DNA of 64,000 nucleotides from Pseudomonas brassicacearum. Its GTDB lineage: Bacteria; Pseudomonadota; Gammaproteobacteria; Pseudomonadales; Pseudomonadaceae. Each line of letters begins with the position of its first letter. Within the stretch, counting starts at the first letter, position 1. Location: assembly GCF_003732265.1 (NCBI RefSeq), contig NZ_MOBK01000002.1, positions 62,001 through 126,000 on the forward strand. Direction: 5' to 3'. Positions 8,824 to 18,008 of this stretch are shown piece after piece. The translations under genes and the position numbers were made by a program. The notes under the pieces were generated by a model. The model was not told where the DNA came from, did not search any database, and saw only the letters and a list, made by a program, of their open reading frames with translations.

Positions 8824-9714
8824 TCACCACTGCAAGGTGATGGTGCTTTCAAACGCTCTTTCCTGGCCGGTGACCGGATCCACAAACCGCAATCCCTGCG
8901 CGAGCAGTTTCAGCGGATTGGCATAGTCATCTTCAACGTCCTTGAGCACCTGTGGGTAAAACGGATCGTTACAGATACTGGCGCCCAGCGCAGTCATGTG
9001 AACCCGCAATTGATGTTTCTTGCCCGTCACCGGGTAAAGCGCATACCGCCAGAGATCCCCGTTCTTTTCCCGAACCTCGACGGCTGTCTCGGTATTGCTG
9101 ATACCCGGACCTTCCTGCATGCGGAAAAACGGCTCGCCATCGATGAGCCGGCTTTTATGCACCAAGGGAAAGGTCAGATCAGGCAATGCAGGGGCGATAG
9201 CCTCGTAGTTCTTTTCAATCTGCCGTGTCGGAAACAACGACTGATACGCTGAACGGCTCTGTGGGTTGGCGGAAAACAGCACAAGCCCCGCGGTATGCCG
9301 GTCAATGCGATGCAACGGCACCAGGTGTGGGTTATCCAGACGACGGATCAATCTTCTCAGCAGCGTTTGTTCAACGTACTCGCCTGCCGGAGTCACCGGC
9401 AAAAAATGCGGTTTGTCAGCAACCACCAGATGCTCATCGGCATAGAGGATCGACTCTACCACCGGGATCGGATTTTCGTCCGGGACCTCACGGAAATAAT
9501 GAATCCGCAGCCCTTCCTTGTACGGCAGATCAAGTGCGATAGGCATTCCGTGCCCGTCGAGCACGCGACCGCGGGCCACCCTGTCCAGCCATTGTTCACG
9601 ACCGATAGCGCTGAAATGTTCGCACAGGCAATCGATAACGGTCAGCCACGAACCCGGCGGCAAGTAGAGTGTGCTGGCCTGGTTGTGTGCGGCAGAAAAA
9701 GATGAAGTGGACAT
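8824..9714 (-). CDS. RluA-family RNA pseudouridine synthase
   Basis: A 296-residue enzyme converting uridine to pseudouridine in RNA. The catalytic motif LHRIDRHTAGLVLFS holds the nucleophilic Asp, and KKHQLRVHM matches the RluA C-terminal motif. The N-terminal domain is S4-like in length but not strongly conserved, and the closest described group is the RluA-like enzymes annotated as TIGR01621 or RluC-like; the target position is unknown. ATG 9714 (MSTSSFSAAHNQ) is preferred over an upstream ATG at 9747, which would add an atypical extension. Confidence 0.88.
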   Translation of the reverse strand: MSTSSFSAAHNQASTLYLPPGSWLTVIDCLCEHFSAIGREQWLDRVARGRVLDGHGMPIALDLPYKEGLRIHYFREVPDENPIPVVESILYADEHLVVADKPHFLPVTPAGEYVEQTLLRRLIRRLDNPHLVPLHRIDRHTAGLVLFSANPQSRSAYQSLFPTRQIEKNYEAIAPALPDLTFPLVHKSRLIDGEPFFRMQEGPGISNTETAVEVREKNGDLWRYALYPVTGKKHQLRVHMTALGASICNDPFYPQVLKDVEDDYANPLKLLAQGLRFVDPVTGQERAFESTITLQW

Positions 9715-9785
9715 ACGAAAGCTCTGACCCTCAATACAGGGCGGCATTATCCAACAGTGGCCGAATCGAACCTAGCAGAGAATCC

Positions 9786-10103
9786 TCACGCCGGAATCTG
9801 CGTGCGCGCCGCGGCTTCGGTGAACTCCTTGAGCCAGCGCAACACATCGACGGCTTCCCAGCGAGCCGGGTCGTAAAGTGCGTACAACAACCCCTGATAG
9901 CCCACGACATCAAGCTGCCGGTGGTAACCCGCACGCTGGAACAACGCCTCGATCTCGGCAAAACAGGTGTTGAAGTGCAGTTTGTTAAAAGGCGTTTTTC
10001 CTTCCGTCACCAGACCGTCCAGACGCAATTCGAGGACAGCCTCGCGCACAACATCGACCGACATCCGGTTCACGCTGTTTTTCAATTGTTCGACATTGAC
10101 CAC
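9786..10103 (-). CDS. Small conserved hypothetical protein behind a LexA box
   Basis: A 105-residue soluble protein with no signal peptide or membrane segment and a predominantly helical composition. I do not recognise a family. GTG 10103 is chosen as start because AGAGGG precedes it by seven bases; a nearby ATG is out of frame. The key feature is a perfect CTG-N10-CAG palindrome 75 bases upstream, which would place this gene in the SOS regulon. It stands alone between a pseudouridine synthase and a glutaredoxin-like gene, both read in the same direction. Confidence 0.75.
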   Translation of the reverse strand: MVNVEQLKNSVNRMSVDVVREAVLELRLDGLVTEGKTPFNKLHFNTCFAEIEALFQRAGYHRQLDVVGYQGLLYALYDPARWEAVDVLRWLKEFTEAAARTQIPA

Positions 10104-10177
10104 GATTCATCCCTCTCACGCCTGGAACTGCCTTCCCAACCCCGCAAACTCGAGAGGTAAGGCAGCACTACGAATAA

Positions 10178-10193
10178 CTGTATACGCATACAG
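10178..10193. promoter_or_regulatory. LexA (SOS) box
   Basis: CTGTATACGCATACAG matches the gammaproteobacterial LexA consensus CTG-N10-CAG with the preferred TATA-rich centre. It lies 75 bases upstream of the leftward gene starting at 10103 and downstream of the glutaredoxin-like gene (stop at 10273), so its only plausible target is the 105-residue protein gene. Confidence 0.8.
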
Positions 10194-10272
10194 TATCCGA
10201 AGAGCATCGGTTAAGCCAAGGGGATCAGTCGCAAAGTTCGACAGACGGGACCATCGCCAGCACAAAAACCGC

Positions 10273-10509
10273 TTAACGCAAGAACGCCACCACCTCGTCG
10301 GCACTGAATGGCCAACCGAGTTCCGCGCCGGTATCGACTCGTCGCAGGACCGGAATACGCAGACTGTAGGCGGCGAACCAGGTTTCATCGTCAGCAATAT
10401 CTACCAGCTCGACCAGCAGACCGCGTTCGACAAACTCCATCAGCATCGCTTCGGCCACTTCACAGAGATGGCACCCCAAGGTGCCGAACAACTGACATTC
10501 AGGAAGCAT
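10273..10509 (-). CDS. Glutaredoxin-like protein (DUF836 type)
   Basis: A 78-residue thioredoxin-fold protein with a CHLC active-site motif near the N-terminus (FGTLGCHLCE) and the cis-Pro region IPVL. Length and sequence fit the small glutaredoxin-like family PF05768. Probably a cytoplasmic thiol-disulfide protein; the partner is unknown. No good ribosome site is visible before ATG 10509, so the start is less certain than the family assignment. Confidence 0.82.
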   Translation of the reverse strand: MLPECQLFGTLGCHLCEVAEAMLMEFVERGLLVELVDIADDETWFAAYSLRIPVLRRVDTGAELGWPFSADEVVAFLR

Positions 10510-10717
10510 GAGCGCTCAACCGCGAAAAATTAAGTGACTATTCTAGGCCTGCCCCGAAAAGCCGTCGAGCCGTCGAATCGTCTGCCCGGCAGCAAGAATC
10601 GCCATGATGGCGGAATAACCCTGACGCAAATCAGGCGCCGTTTGCGCCATTTAAGCAATGCTCACGTTTTTTTTGCTTCTACGCTTGAGTAGCCAGCGTC
10701 GTTCAGCGGAGTTTTTT

Positions 10718-12430
10718 GTGTTTGCCAATCTCTTGATTATTCTCGTCTCCTCTCTAGTGGTCATAGCGTTGTTCCAGCGCCTGCGATTGCCCCCGGTGCT
10801 GGGTTACCTGTGCGTGGGGCTGATGATTGGCCCGACCGCCTTCAACTGGGTGAATGAGAGCGAAGGGTTGCCACACCTTGCCGAGCTAGGCGTGGTGTTC
10901 CTGCTGTTCTCCCTCGGTCTTGAGTTTTCCCTGACGAAAATGATCGCACTGCGACATGTGGTGTTCGGTCTGGGCAGTTTGCAAGTGCTGGCCTGCGGAC
11001 TGTTGCTGGGGGTTCTGCTGATGATGTTCGGGATGCCGGTCACCCCTGCGCTGTTGCTGGGCGCGGGGCTGGCGCTGTCGTCCACTGCCATCGTCAGCAA
11101 GGAGCTGACCAGCCTTGGCGAAATTTTCAGCAGTCATGGCCAGAATGCCATCGCCGTATTGCTGTTCCAGGACGTGGTGGCCGTCTTGCTGCTGACACTG
11201 GTGCCCGTGTTCGCCGGCAACAGCGATCAGGCATGGTATTGGGCGCTGCCCCTGACCCTGATAAAAACCGTGGTGTTGTTCGGCGGTTTGCTATTGGCCA
11301 GCCGCTGGTTGTTGCCAAGGCTGTTCCATGAAGTCGCCGCCGCCCGTTCCGCCGAACTGTTCGTACTGCTGGCGCTAGTGATTGTGCTGCTGACGGCCTG
11401 GCTGACTCACTTGCTGGGTCTTTCCCCTGCCCTCGGCGCGTTCCTCGCCGGCATGTTGCTGGGCGAAAGTCATTATCGGCATCAGGTCGAGGCCGATATC
11501 CGCCCGTTTCGCGACATTCTGCTCGGGTTGTTTTTCGTTACCATCGGCATGCTGATCAACTTGAATCTGTTCGCCAGCCACACGCTGCTGATCCTTGGCC
11601 TGACCCTGGGATTGCTGCTGATCAAGGGCACCGTGGTGGCGCTGCTGGTCAAATGGCGTGGCAGCGACGGCGAAACTGCCTGGCGCAGTGGCCTGGCACT
11701 GGCCCAGGGGGGTGAGTTCTGCTTTGCATTGATGGCGCAGATGCAGCAAAGCGACCTGATGCCCGCGCACCTCGGCGGCTTATTACTGGCTGCCACGTTC
11801 TGTTCGATGCTGGTCACGCCACTGATGCTGCGCGCAGCCCCATCCATCGCAAAACATCTGCATCGAAAATCCAACAAGGAGGCACAACTTGAAGAGATCA
11901 GCGCGCTGAATGCGGATCTGGACAAGCATGTGGTCATCTGTGGTTACGGGCGCGTCGGCCAGTCCATCGGGCGCTGCCTGAGTCATCAGCAACAACCTTA
12001 CATTGCGCTGGACCACGATCCGGTCAGGGTCGAGGAAGCGGCCGTCAGCGAAAGCAGCGTGCACTATGGAGACTCGCGCCGAGGTGAATTACTGCTTGCC
12101 GTCGGACTGGCGCGCGCCAGGTTGCTGGTGATCGCGGTGGACCAACCTGACATCGCGCTGGAGATCCTCAAGGAGGCTCGCCGAATCAATTCAAGAGTGC
12201 CGATTCTGGTTCGTACCCGCGACGACAGCCAACTGGCCGAACTGAAAGAAGCCGGCGCCAACGAAGTCGTACCCGAGTTGCTGGAGTCCAGCCTGATGCT
12301 CGCCTCCCATGCACTGATCATGCTGGGACTGCCCGCCCATCAGGTACAGGAGCGGGCCGATCAGATCCGGCATGATCGCTACCGGATGCTCCACGACTTT
12401 TATCCGGGAGCCGAAGATGCAGAGAAGTAA
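10718..12430 (+). CDS. CPA2-family monovalent cation:proton antiporter with RCK domain (KefB/YbaL type)
   Basis: A 570-residue inner-membrane transporter. About twelve membrane segments fill residues 1-375 (for example GYLCVGLMIGP, VFLLFSLGLEFSL and the exchanger motif GAFLAGMLLGES), followed by a TrkA-N/RCK domain (about 395-510) with the NAD-binding motif VVICGYGRVGQSIGR. Such proteins exchange K+ or Na+ for protons and can be gated by nucleotide or glutathione. GTG 10718 is chosen because GGAG (10708-10711) lies six bases upstream; a longer form from ATG 10658 lacks a ribosome site. It ends one base before the stop of the convergent ammonium transporter. Confidence 0.9.
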   Translation: MFANLLIILVSSLVVIALFQRLRLPPVLGYLCVGLMIGPTAFNWVNESEGLPHLAELGVVFLLFSLGLEFSLTKMIALRHVVFGLGSLQVLACGLLLGVLLMMFGMPVTPALLLGAGLALSSTAIVSKELTSLGEIFSSHGQNAIAVLLFQDVVAVLLLTLVPVFAGNSDQAWYWALPLTLIKTVVLFGGLLLASRWLLPRLFHEVAAARSAELFVLLALVIVLLTAWLTHLLGLSPALGAFLAGMLLGESHYRHQVEADIRPFRDILLGLFFVTIGMLINLNLFASHTLLILGLTLGLLLIKGTVVALLVKWRGSDGETAWRSGLALAQGGEFCFALMAQMQQSDLMPAHLGGLLLAATFCSMLVTPLMLRAAPSIAKHLHRKSNKEAQLEEISALNADLDKHVVICGYGRVGQSIGRCLSHQQQPYIALDHDPVRVEEAAVSESSVHYGDSRRGELLLAVGLARARLLVIAVDQPDIALEILKEARRINSRVPILVRTRDDSQLAELKEAGANEVVPELLESSLMLASHALIMLGLPAHQVQERADQIRHDRYRMLHDFYPGAEDAEK

Positions 12431-12431
12431 T

Positions 12432-13640
12432 TCAGTCCTGACTGACGGCGCCGATCTTGTGCACCGACAAATCCGCGCCGTAGTACTCCTCTTCCTGGCT
12501 CAAGCGCAGCCCATGAAACGCCTTGATCGTTCCATACACCGCAAAACCGCCAGCCAGCGCCACGACCACACCCAGCGAGGTGCCGATCAACTGGCTGATC
12601 AGACTTACACCGCCCAGGCCGCCCAACGCAGTCTGGCCAAAAATGCCGCACGCGATACCGCCCCACACGCCACACAGACCGTGCAAAGGCCACACACCCA
12701 ACACATCGTCGATATGCCATTTGCCCTGCGCCGCGGTAAAGCACCAGACAAACAATGCACCGGCGATGGCGCCGGTCACCAATGCGCCCACCGGGTGCAT
12801 CAAGTCGGAACCGGCGCAAATGGCCACAAGCCCGGCCAAGGGGCCGTTGTGCAGAAAGCCTGGGTCGTTGCGCCCGACGATCAGCGCCGCCACGGTGCCA
12901 CCTACCATGGCCATCAGCGAGTTCACCGCTACCAGCCCGCTAACGCCTTGCAGGGTCTGGGCGCTCATGACGTTGAAGCCAAACCAGCCGACAATCAGGA
13001 TCCACGAACCCAAGGCGAGGAAGGGAATGCTCGACGGTGCAAACGCCACCAGGCGGCCGTCGCGATAGCGTCCTTGTCGTGGCCCGAGCAACAACACCGC
13101 CGCGAGAGCCAGCCAGCCGCCCATGGCATGCACCACCACGGAACCGGCAAAGTCATGGAAGCTGGCGCCGAATCGCGCCAGCAACCAGGCCTGCAGACCA
13201 TAATTGCCGTTCCAGATCATCCCTTCGAAAAAGGGATAGATGAACGCCACAATCAGCGCGGTCGCGCACAACTGCGGGACGAACCGGGCGCGTTCGGCAA
13301 TACCGCCGGAAATGATCGCCGGGATGGCGGCTGCAAAGGTCAGCAGGAAAAAGAATTTCACCAGTCCATAACCATGGTCGGCATTGATCACCGCCGCCGG
13401 TTGCATGAACGTCACGCCGTAGGAAATCCAATAGCCTATAAAGAAGTAGGCCAGGGTCGAAATGGCGAAGTCGCTGAGAATCTTCGACAAGGCGTTGACC
13501 TGGTTCTTTTGCCGAACCGTGCCAACCTCAAGAAAGGCGAAACCGGCGTGCATGGCCAACACCATGACCGCGCCAATGAGGATGAACAATGTATTGGAGC
13601 TATGGACCAGACTGTCCACAGCGCTTTGCAGATTTTCCAT
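12432..13640 (-). CDS. Ammonium transporter, Amt family
   Basis: A 402-residue integral membrane protein with about eleven helices. Motifs include AMHAGFAFLEVGTVRQKN near the N-terminus, DFAGSVVVHAMGGWLAL (one pore His) and HPVGALVTGAIAGAL (second pore region). Amt proteins conduct ammonium/ammonia. ATG 13640 (MENLQSAVDSL) is the usual start of Pseudomonas homologues; an upstream ATG at 13742 would add a hydrophobic leader. No glnK is adjacent, unlike amtB loci, so this may be a second Amt copy in the genome. Confidence 0.9.
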   Translation of the reverse strand: MENLQSAVDSLVHSSNTLFILIGAVMVLAMHAGFAFLEVGTVRQKNQVNALSKILSDFAISTLAYFFIGYWISYGVTFMQPAAVINADHGYGLVKFFFLLTFAAAIPAIISGGIAERARFVPQLCATALIVAFIYPFFEGMIWNGNYGLQAWLLARFGASFHDFAGSVVVHAMGGWLALAAVLLLGPRQGRYRDGRLVAFAPSSIPFLALGSWILIVGWFGFNVMSAQTLQGVSGLVAVNSLMAMVGGTVAALIVGRNDPGFLHNGPLAGLVAICAGSDLMHPVGALVTGAIAGALFVWCFTAAQGKWHIDDVLGVWPLHGLCGVWGGIACGIFGQTALGGLGGVSLISQLIGTSLGVVVALAGGFAVYGTIKAFHGLRLSQEEEYYGADLSVHKIGAVSQD

Positions 13641-13947
13641 GGAATGGCAGACCTTAAGACTGAAAAAAAGCACCAAAGCAGTTCGTGCAAACCATCGATG
13701 CACCAAGTTGCGGCTTATACGGATCGAATTACTGATCCCCATGAACCGCTTTGGCGCATCAGAGCGAAATCGTCGCGCGAGTTTTTATTGTTTGAGTCGA
13801 GGTTTTCCTGAAATCATGCCCGGCAACAGCGCATCGGCGCCGGCAAACGCACCACGACACAGCAAAAGTTGTACCAGTCATTTGTACTGAACCTTCGCGC
13901 AAGGCTCATACTCGAACCCATCAGAAGTCACTTACGGAGATCTACCC

Positions 13948-14262
13948 ATGGCCAGCATCAAGGCAAAGACTGCTCAAGAAATCCTGATGAACGATTTTCA
14001 GACCCTGGTCAGCGACACGGAGCGGTTGCTGGAGCACACCGCGACCCTGGCCGGCGATCAGGCGGATGAACTGCGCACCCAGATCCACGACAGCCTGTTG
14101 CGTGCCCGGGAAACCCTGAAGCTGACCGAAGACTCGTTGCGCGAACGCGGCCAGGCCGCCGTCACCGCGACTGAAGACTACGTGCAGGCCAACCCATGGC
14201 AATCGGTCGGCATCGCCGCCGGGGTAGGCTTCCTCATTGGCCTGCTAGCTTCTCGGCGCTGA
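13948..14262 (+). CDS. ElaB/YqjD/DUF883-family membrane-anchored protein
   Basis: A 104-residue protein with a long amphipathic helix (residues 10-80) and a C-terminal anchor ANPWQSVGIAAGVGFLIGLL, the hallmark of DUF883. In E. coli, YqjD and ElaB bind ribosomes and tether them to the inner membrane in stationary phase. The ribosome site GGAG (13936-13939) precedes ATG 13948. It is the first gene of a three-gene cassette with YqjE- and YqjK-like proteins, as in E. coli. Confidence 0.88.
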   Translation: MASIKAKTAQEILMNDFQTLVSDTERLLEHTATLAGDQADELRTQIHDSLLRARETLKLTEDSLRERGQAAVTATEDYVQANPWQSVGIAAGVGFLIGLLASRR

Positions 14263-14263
14263 T

Positions 14264-14653
14264 ATGTCTATCGGCGAATCCAGCTCGTCTGCGACGGGCA
14301 CAAGCGCTTCATCGCGGCGCCTGGGTGCCGCTTTTCTCGGACTGTTGCACAGCCATGTCGAACTGTTCGGCATCGAGTTGCAGGAACAAAAGGCACGCAC
14401 CGTAAGCCTGCTGCTGTTTGCAGGCCTGGCGCTGGTCTTTGCATTGTTGTTGCTGGTGGGGTTGTCGACCCTGGTGTTGATTGTGTTTTGGGACACCTAT
14501 CGCCTGGCCGCCATCATCGGGCTCTGCGTGTTCTACACCCTTGCCGCGATCTTCTGCGGATTGCGCTTGAAAGCAGCGGTCTTCGATGAGTCCTCGCCCT
14601 TCCATGGCACCCTGGAAGAATTGGCCAACGATCGGGAGCGCCTGCTGCCATGA
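14264..14653 (+). CDS. YqjE-like (holin-X superfamily) inner-membrane protein
   Basis: A 129-residue protein with two membrane helices (about 48-75 and 80-105) separated by a short turn, preceded by ELFGIELQEQKAR, a signature of the YqjE/phage holin-X family. It follows the DUF883 gene by one base and overlaps the next gene by four. The name holin here reflects fold similarity; no phage genes are near, so it is a housekeeping membrane protein of unknown role. Confidence 0.85.
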   Translation: MSIGESSSSATGTSASSRRLGAAFLGLLHSHVELFGIELQEQKARTVSLLLFAGLALVFALLLLVGLSTLVLIVFWDTYRLAAIIGLCVFYTLAAIFCGLRLKAAVFDESSPFHGTLEELANDRERLLP

Positions 14654-14991
14654 GCCTGCCTCAACTGCCCAACAACAGCTCGCGCGCGGAAATGCGCAAG
14701 GCGCTGATTCGCCTGCGCATGGAAATGCACCGTCAGGAAATCCGCCTCGAGTCCCGGGAACTGCTGCAACCCTTGCAGCGGATTCGCGGCATGAAGCAAG
14801 ATCTGCAGGACGGTTTTGGCATCAAGCACGCCCCGCTCTGGGGCGTGGCGGCCGTCACCTTGCTCGGCTTCCTGACAGGCAAGAGTACCCGCAACGGCGG
14901 CGCCAGCAGCCTGACTCGGCTGGTTCGTCTGGGCACCAGCCTGGGGCCCTTGATCAAGCTGGTCCTGCAAAGCAATTCGCGCAAAGACTAA
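14650..14991 (+). CDS. YqjK-like hypothetical protein
   Basis: A 113-residue basic protein rich in Arg and Leu in its first 60 residues (MRKALIRLRMEMHRQEIRLE) with a weak hydrophobic stretch near 75-85 (GVAAVTLLGFLTG). It overlaps the YqjE-like gene by ATGA and occupies the third position of the yqjD-yqjE-yqjK cassette. Function unknown; the E. coli cassette is linked to stationary phase. Confidence 0.8.
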   Translation: MSLPQLPNNSSRAEMRKALIRLRMEMHRQEIRLESRELLQPLQRIRGMKQDLQDGFGIKHAPLWGVAAVTLLGFLTGKSTRNGGASSLTRLVRLGTSLGPLIKLVLQSNSRKD

Positions 14992-15117
14992 TTAGCCACT
15001 ATCTGGCTGCATTCTTGCAATACCACCGGGATGAACCTCTCTATCGAGGGGTTCAATCCTGTGTGCCCACCCGGTAAACAGGCGTAATCCAAAACAAGAA
15101 TCTAACAAGGAGGCCAC

Positions 15118-16281
15118 GTGATCGACGGGCAACCGCTCGCCTGCTTTCAACCCTTCATCGATACCGCCACCGGCCGTATCGCCGGTGTCGAGGCATTGGG
15201 CCGACTGCAACTGGCCAACGGTCAACTGGCCTCGGTAGGTCCGCTGTTCGCCGACCCGAGGACACCCGCCATCGCGTTGCGGCGTCTTGATCGCCAGATC
15301 CGCGACAACGCATTGAGCCGTTTGCATGAAGCGCCCTCGGACTGGTTTCTCAGCCTGAACATTTCCCCGCGCTGGATCAATCGCCTGCGGCCGGATCAAG
15401 CGCTGCCAAGCCTCAAACAACTGTGCAGGCACAACGTCGACCCGCAACGCATCGTCTTCGAGATCACCGAACTGGGCGGCGACATTCAGCGCCTGGCTGA
15501 CGTCGTGGCTCGCTACCGAGAGGCAGGCGCACGAATCGCCATTGATGATTTCGGTGCCGGTTATTCTCAACTCGATCGCGTACTGGCCCTGCAGCCGGAC
15601 ATCCTCAAGCTCGACATGCGATTGTTCCAGGCGGCGGCGTTGGGCGGTCCGAGCAGCGATGTGGTGAAGGCGCTAGCCCAGATGGCCGAGAAAACCGGTT
15701 GCTGGATCATTGCCGAAGGCGTGGAAACAGAAGCTCAATTGAGTTTTGCCCTGGAGTGCGGCTCGCGGTACGTGCAGGGTTTTCTGTTTGCCAAGGCACA
15801 AACCGACTTCTTCGCCGCGGACGCTTTTGTCGAGCGCTTCGCGCAACTGCGCCAACGCTATGTTCAACAAAAACTGGCTGAGCGTGGGCGGCTGATGATC
15901 ATGCGCCAGCAACTCGGCGAGCTGATGACCCTGTTACAGACATGGGCCCAAGCCCACGCACCGCTCAGCGCCCTGCCCCACCTGGACGCATTCCCCTGGC
16001 TGTTGCGTTTCTATCAATGCGATCGCCACGGCACGCAACTGACACCCAACCTTGAATGGCGAAACAATGCCTGGGAATCGGACACCCGGTACCTGGGTCA
16101 CAACTGGTCATGGCGTCCGTATTTCTATCACTTGCTGGCAGAGGGCTGGGACGAGCGTCGGCTTACACTTTCCAACACGTACCGCGATGCCACCAGTAAC
16201 CAGTATTGCCTCACCGCCGGGCAATTTTTCGACAATGGTGATCGACTGCTGCTCATCGACATCGACGCCGCCGGGCTCTAG
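15118..16281 (+). CDS. EAL-domain cyclic-di-GMP phosphodiesterase with C-terminal PDC/PAS-like domain
   Basis: A 387-residue cytoplasmic protein. The EAL domain (about 5-245) keeps the signature residues: VEALGR, LSLNISPRW, FEITELGG, IDDFGAGYSQL, LKLDMRLF and IAEGVETEAQL, so hydrolysis of c-di-GMP is plausible. After a helical linker (about 250-290) comes a domain with FPWLLRFYQCDRHG and RPYFYHLLAEG, resembling the PDC-like C-terminus of B. subtilis YkuI; in such proteins it may bind a ligand or mediate dimers. The GTG start at 15118 has AGGAGG four bases upstream. It follows the YqjD-like cassette after 126 bases and precedes dgt. Confidence 0.88.
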   Translation: MIDGQPLACFQPFIDTATGRIAGVEALGRLQLANGQLASVGPLFADPRTPAIALRRLDRQIRDNALSRLHEAPSDWFLSLNISPRWINRLRPDQALPSLKQLCRHNVDPQRIVFEITELGGDIQRLADVVARYREAGARIAIDDFGAGYSQLDRVLALQPDILKLDMRLFQAAALGGPSSDVVKALAQMAEKTGCWIIAEGVETEAQLSFALECGSRYVQGFLFAKAQTDFFAADAFVERFAQLRQRYVQQKLAERGRLMIMRQQLGELMTLLQTWAQAHAPLSALPHLDAFPWLLRFYQCDRHGTQLTPNLEWRNNAWESDTRYLGHNWSWRPYFYHLLAEGWDERRLTLSNTYRDATSNQYCLTAGQFFDNGDRLLLIDIDAAGL

Positions 16282-16316
16282 GCTAAGGCATCAGTCACCT
16301 GACGGAGAGACCAGCC

Positions 16317-17645
16317 TTGGATTGGCAAACCCTGCTTACCCGCGAACGCCTCGGAAAACCTCTGCACAGCCCGGAAGAACTCGGCCGCAGTCCTTTCCAC
16401 AAAGACCATGACCGCATTATTTTCTCAGGTGCCTTTCGCCGGCTGGGACGCAAGACCCAAGTCCATCCGGTCAGCAGCAACGATCACATTCACACGCGCC
16501 TGACCCACTCGCTGGAAGTCAGTTGCGTCGGCCGCTCGTTGGGCATGCGCGTGGGTGAAACCATCCGCAGCGCCCTGCCGGACTGGTGCGAACCGAGCGA
16601 CCTGGGGATGGTCGTGCAATCGGCTTGCCTGGCCCATGACATCGGCAATCCACCTTTCGGCCATTCAGGCGAAGATGCCATCCGCCACTGGTTCCAACAG
16701 GCAGCCGGCCGTGGTTGGCTGGATGACATGAGCGAAGTCGAACGTAATGACTTTCTGAATTTCGAAGGCAATGCCCAAGGCTTCCGGGTGCTCACTCAGT
16801 TGGAGTACCACCAGTTTGATGGTGGTACCCGTCTCACGTACGCCACGCTGGGTACGTACCTGAAGTATCCCTGGACGGCGAAGCACGCTGACTCGCTGGG
16901 CTACAAGAAGCACAAGTTCGGCTGTTATCAGAGCGAACTGCCGTTGCTGGAGCAGATCGCTCATAAACTCGGCCTGCCACAACTGGAGGAACAACGCTGG
17001 GCACGTCATCCATTGGTGTACCTGATGGAAGCCGCCGATGACATCTGCTACGCGCTGATCGACCTGGAAGACGGCCTGGAAATGGAGTTGCTTGAATACA
17101 CCGAAGTCGAGTCGTTATTGCTCAACCTGGTGGGCGACGATCTTCCGGAAACCTACCGCCAACTGGGCCCGCTGGATTCGCGCCGACGCAAACTGGCCAT
17201 CCTGCGGGGCAAAGCCATCGAACACCTGACCAATGCCGCGGCCCGGGCCTTCGTCGAACAACAGGACGCCCTGCTGGCCGGTACACTGCCCGGCGATTTG
17301 GTGGAACACATGCATGGCCCAGCCAAGCGCTGTGTCCTGAATGCCAAAGACATGGCCAGGAAAAAAATCTTCCAGGACAAGCGCAAGACACTGCATGAAA
17401 TCGGCGCCTACACCACGCTGGAGATTCTACTGAACGCTTTCTGCGGCGCGGCACTGGAACAACACAACGGTCGAACGCCATCCTTCAAAAGTCGCCGCAT
17501 CCTCGACTTGTTGGGCAACAACGCACCCGATCCTCGCGGGCCTTTGCACACTTCATTCCTGCGCATGATCGACTTCATCGCCGGCATGACCGACAGCTAC
17601 GCCAGTGAAATGGCCCTGGAAATGACCGGTCGTTCAAGCCGCTGA
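16317..17645 (+). CDS. dgt: Deoxyguanosinetriphosphate triphosphohydrolase (dGTPase-like)
   Basis: A 442-residue HD-domain enzyme that splits dGTP to deoxyguanosine and triphosphate. The HD metal motif is intact (TRLTHSLEV and [16 protein letters not shown]), and the length fits the type-2 dGTPase-like group. TTG 16317 is the likely start ([14 protein letters not shown]), with GGAG at 16303-16306. It lies 35 bases after the EAL gene and could be read from the same transcript. Confidence 0.9.
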   Translation: MDWQTLLTRERLGKPLHSPEELGRSPFHKDHDRIIFSGAFRRLGRKTQVHPVSSNDHIHTRLTHSLEVSCVGRSLGMRVGETIRSALPDWCEPSDLGMVVQSACLAHDIGNPPFGHSGEDAIRHWFQQAAGRGWLDDMSEVERNDFLNFEGNAQGFRVLTQLEYHQFDGGTRLTYATLGTYLKYPWTAKHADSLGYKKHKFGCYQSELPLLEQIAHKLGLPQLEEQRWARHPLVYLMEAADDICYALIDLEDGLEMELLEYTEVESLLLNLVGDDLPETYRQLGPLDSRRRKLAILRGKAIEHLTNAAARAFVEQQDALLAGTLPGDLVEHMHGPAKRCVLNAKDMARKKIFQDKRKTLHEIGAYTTLEILLNAFCGAALEQHNGRTPSFKSRRILDLLGNNAPDPRGPLHTSFLRMIDFIAGMTDSYASEMALEMTGRSSR

Positions 17646-17654
17646 TGCCCCCGC

Positions 17655-17693
17655 CCCGACCCGCTGTTCAGATTGTCTGGAGAGCGGGTCGGG
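17655..17693 (+). terminator. Hairpin after dgt, candidate terminator
   Basis: An 11-base inverted repeat CCCGACCCGCT / AGCGGGTCGGG with a 17-base loop begins about 10 bases after the dgt stop. There is no clear T run, so it may be a weak or Rho-assisted terminator. The rest of the gap up to 18008 is AT-rich promoter DNA. Confidence 0.5.
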
Positions 17694-17885
17694 TGCTGGA
17701 ATGATCAGGTACTACGTCGGATCAACAAAATCTACCGTTACCGGATATTTGATAAAAACATTGAAACAATCAGACTTTATAAACATATTGACCCTGACAC
17801 TCCCCTAAAAACCTATCACTCAAACATCAACTAAATACATACAACACTTCCATTGATCCTGATTCAAAACCGAACTGGAACGTAG

Positions 17886-17918
17886 TCCTATTCTTCTTCA
17901 ATTGTAGGATTTGTCCTA
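17886..17918. promoter_or_regulatory. TCCTA/TAGGA repeats upstream of BvgA-like regulator
   Basis: TCCTA at 17886-17890, TAGGA at 17905-17909 and TCCTA at 17914-17918; the last two form a 14-base palindrome (TAGGATTTGTCCTA). BvgA binds TTTCCTA-type heptads and EvgA binds a palindrome containing CTACA/TGTAGG, so these are candidate autoregulatory sites for the regulator starting at 18009. Based on similarity of short motifs only. Confidence 0.4.
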
Positions 17919-18008
17919 TATCACTGCTATCGACCTGTCAGTTCATGCGCCCCTACAACTATCTGAGCTAAGGTGCGCGCTTTATTTGAGCTTGCATGGG
18001 ATATGATT

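Noticed and set aside
13640..13800. Sigma-54 promoter upstream of the ammonium transporter gene
   Set aside because: Best candidate has GG and GC elements 12 or 14 bases apart instead of 10, so nitrogen control cannot be claimed.
12372..13811. Plus-strand open frame of 479 codons opposite the ammonium transporter
   Set aside because: Shadow of a membrane protein gene; His/Gln-rich composition expected from antisense reading of Leu/Val/Trp codons.
14264..14653. Prophage signal from a holin-X superfamily protein
   Set aside because: It is the YqjE member of a chromosomal yqjD-yqjE-yqjK cassette; no capsid, tail, integrase or lysis gene is near.
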